Of a DNA stretch of 34,381 nucleotides, positions 33,532 to 34,381 are shown in pieces. Numbering within the stretch: the stretch's first letter is position 1; every line of letters starts with the position of its first letter. The notes beneath the pieces were generated by a model. That model was not told where the DNA came from, made no database searches, and saw nothing but the letters and a program-made list of their open reading frames with translations. A program made the position numbers and the translations under genes. This DNA comes from Lachnospiraceae bacterium (GTDB lineage: Bacteria > Bacillota > Clostridia > Lachnospirales > Lachnospiraceae). The DNA lies in the NCBI GenBank assembly GCA_015057515.1, contig SVED01000015.1:1-34381 (forward strand), written 5' to 3'.

Positions 33532-34381
33532 TTAACAATTCAAACCCGCCAAATATCCGGTAGACCATGCGATTTGAAGATTAAAGCCACCTGTTAAAGC
33601 ATCTACATCTAAAACCTCACCAATAAACCTTAATCCTTTTATGGATTTAGACTCCATGGTATGAGGATTGATTTCCTTAACACTTACACCGCCTTGGGTT
33701 ATTATTGCTTCATTAAAATCTCTTAATCCTTTGACATGTAGTTCCATACACTTAAGTAATTTAACCAGCTTAAGTCTTTCCTCTTTGGTTATTTCATTAA
33801 CCTTTTTATATTGGTCTATGCCTGAAATATCTATAATGACTGGTATAAGCTTCTTTGGCAGTAAATCGCTCAAAGAATTTCTAAACTGCTTATTAATATT
33901 TTGAGAAAAATCTCTTAGTATTCTCTCATTTAATTGTTCCTCTGTGAGTGCAGGCTTTAAATCAATTCTAAGTCTTAAATCACTATCCAAATATTTACCC
34001 ACATAGGAAGAACCACTTAATATAACTGGACCACTTACACCAAAATGCGTAAATAGCATTTCGCCAAACTCAGAATATATAACCTTATCTTTATTTTTGA
34101 CCTTTGCAATAAAAGTAGCTTGAATATTTTTTAAGGCCAGTCCCATTATATCCTTGCAAAAGCCTTCCTCGAGCTCAATAGGAACCAAGGCAGGTCTTGG
34201 TTCAGATATATTTAATCCAAGCTCCTTAGCCCATTTTATGCCATCACCTGTTGAACCGGTTAATGGATATGAAACACCACCTGTAGCAATAATTATATTT
34301 TCGCAAGAAATATGTTCTTTTTTCCCTTGCTCATTTACATAGGATAGACCCGATACACATTTTGTATCACCATCCTCTGTA
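33532..34381 (-). CDS. HI0933-like NAD(P)/FAD-dependent oxidoreductase (BaiN/YhiN family), 5' end outside the window
   Basis: Partial gene: the frame is open to the right edge, so the start and the N-terminal FAD-binding fold lie beyond 34381. Visible family marks are IIIATGGVSYPLTGSTGDG near the present N-terminus, PRPALVPIELEEG, GEMLFTHFGVSGPVILSGS, and the C-terminal GGFNLQIAWSTGYLAG, which closes the FAD site. A TTG at 34188 that could be mistaken for a start is an internal Leu codon inside PALVPIE. At least 282 residues are present of about 400-420. The reaction is not established by the sequence; relatives include a bile-acid 7-dehydroxylation-linked oxidoreductase, but most members sit in housekeeping contexts like this one. 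Confidence 0.92.
   Translation of the reverse strand, partial: TEDGDTKCVSGLSYVNEQGKKEHISCENIIIATGGVSYPLTGSTGDGIKWAKELGLNISEPRPALVPIELEEGFCKDIMGLALKNIQATFIAKVKNKDKVIYSEFGEMLFTHFGVSGPVILSGSSYVGKYLDSDLRLRIDLKPALTEEQLNERILRDFSQNINKQFRNSLSDLLPKKLIPVIIDISGIDQYKKVNEITKEERLKLVKLLKCMELHVKGLRDFNEAIITQGGVSVKEINPHTMESKSIKGLRFIGEVLDVDALTGGFNLQIAWSTGYLAGLNC

Noticed and set aside
1-34381. Defence system, biosynthetic cluster, prophage, CRISPR array or tRNA
   Set aside because: No repeats, signature proteins or cloverleaf structures were found; gene content is core metabolism, translation, envelope and sporulation.

Overview
The window looks like chromosomal DNA of a spore-forming, probably flagellated, low-GC Gram-positive of the class Clostridia, most likely Lachnospiraceae-like. 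I cannot name a genus. The reasons are AT-rich sequence with strong AGGAGG-type ribosome binding sites, sporulation genes (spoIVA, spoVFA/spoVFB), an IspH-ribosomal protein S1 fusion typical of Clostridia, a compact MetH without a reactivation domain, and FliK-like, FlhB-like and CheR genes inside a housekeeping block. Thirty-three protein genes are supported, 30 on the minus strand and 3 (aroF-type, asnB, HD-GYP) on the plus strand. No rRNA, tRNA, CRISPR array, insertion sequence, prophage or toxin-antitoxin module was seen. No stretch over 300 bases lacks a gene.

Layout. 1-5.7 kb (minus): metallophosphoesterase, L,D-transpeptidase, MetH-type methionine synthase, acetolactate synthase small subunit. 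5.8-13.9 kb: two D-Ala-D-Ala carboxypeptidases and the dipicolinate synthase pair on the minus strand, with DAHP synthase-asparagine synthase and an HD-GYP protein on the plus strand. Two bidirectional hairpin terminators close the convergent junctions (10043-10089 and 13904-13938). 13.9-26.4 kb (minus): rnhB, fliK-like, flhB-like, yraN, pgeF, DUF512, der, plsY, gpsA, SGNH protein, spoIVA, scpA, scpB. 26.5-34.4 kb (minus): partial HI0933-like flavoprotein, two-TM unknown, cmk, ispH-rpsA, cheR, then rplS, lepB, rbgA, lepB.

How the genes fit together. Much of the right half matches two conserved Firmicute neighbourhoods as remembered from Bacillus: cmk-rpsA...der-gpsA-X-spoIVA, and rplS-rbgA-rnhB-ylqG-ylqH. 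These are ribosome maturation, membrane lipid synthesis (gpsA supplies glycerol-3-phosphate, plsY acylates it), protein export (two signal peptidases) and chromosome condensation (ScpAB). Sporulation functions are interleaved, and the promoter sequences suggest how they are switched separately: a sigma-K-like promoter before spoVFA, a sigma-E-like promoter before spoIVA, and a sigma-A-like promoter at the very end of spoIVA that would free scpAB from sporulation control.

No wholly new multi-gene system is evident; this is mainly a core-genome region. The best leads are regulatory: a long hairpin that can hide the spoIVA ribosome binding site only in read-through transcripts, a dyad overlapping the rplS promoter, a terminator-like hairpin in the rnhB leader, and an uncharacterised SGNH-type membrane protein sitting directly before spoIVA.
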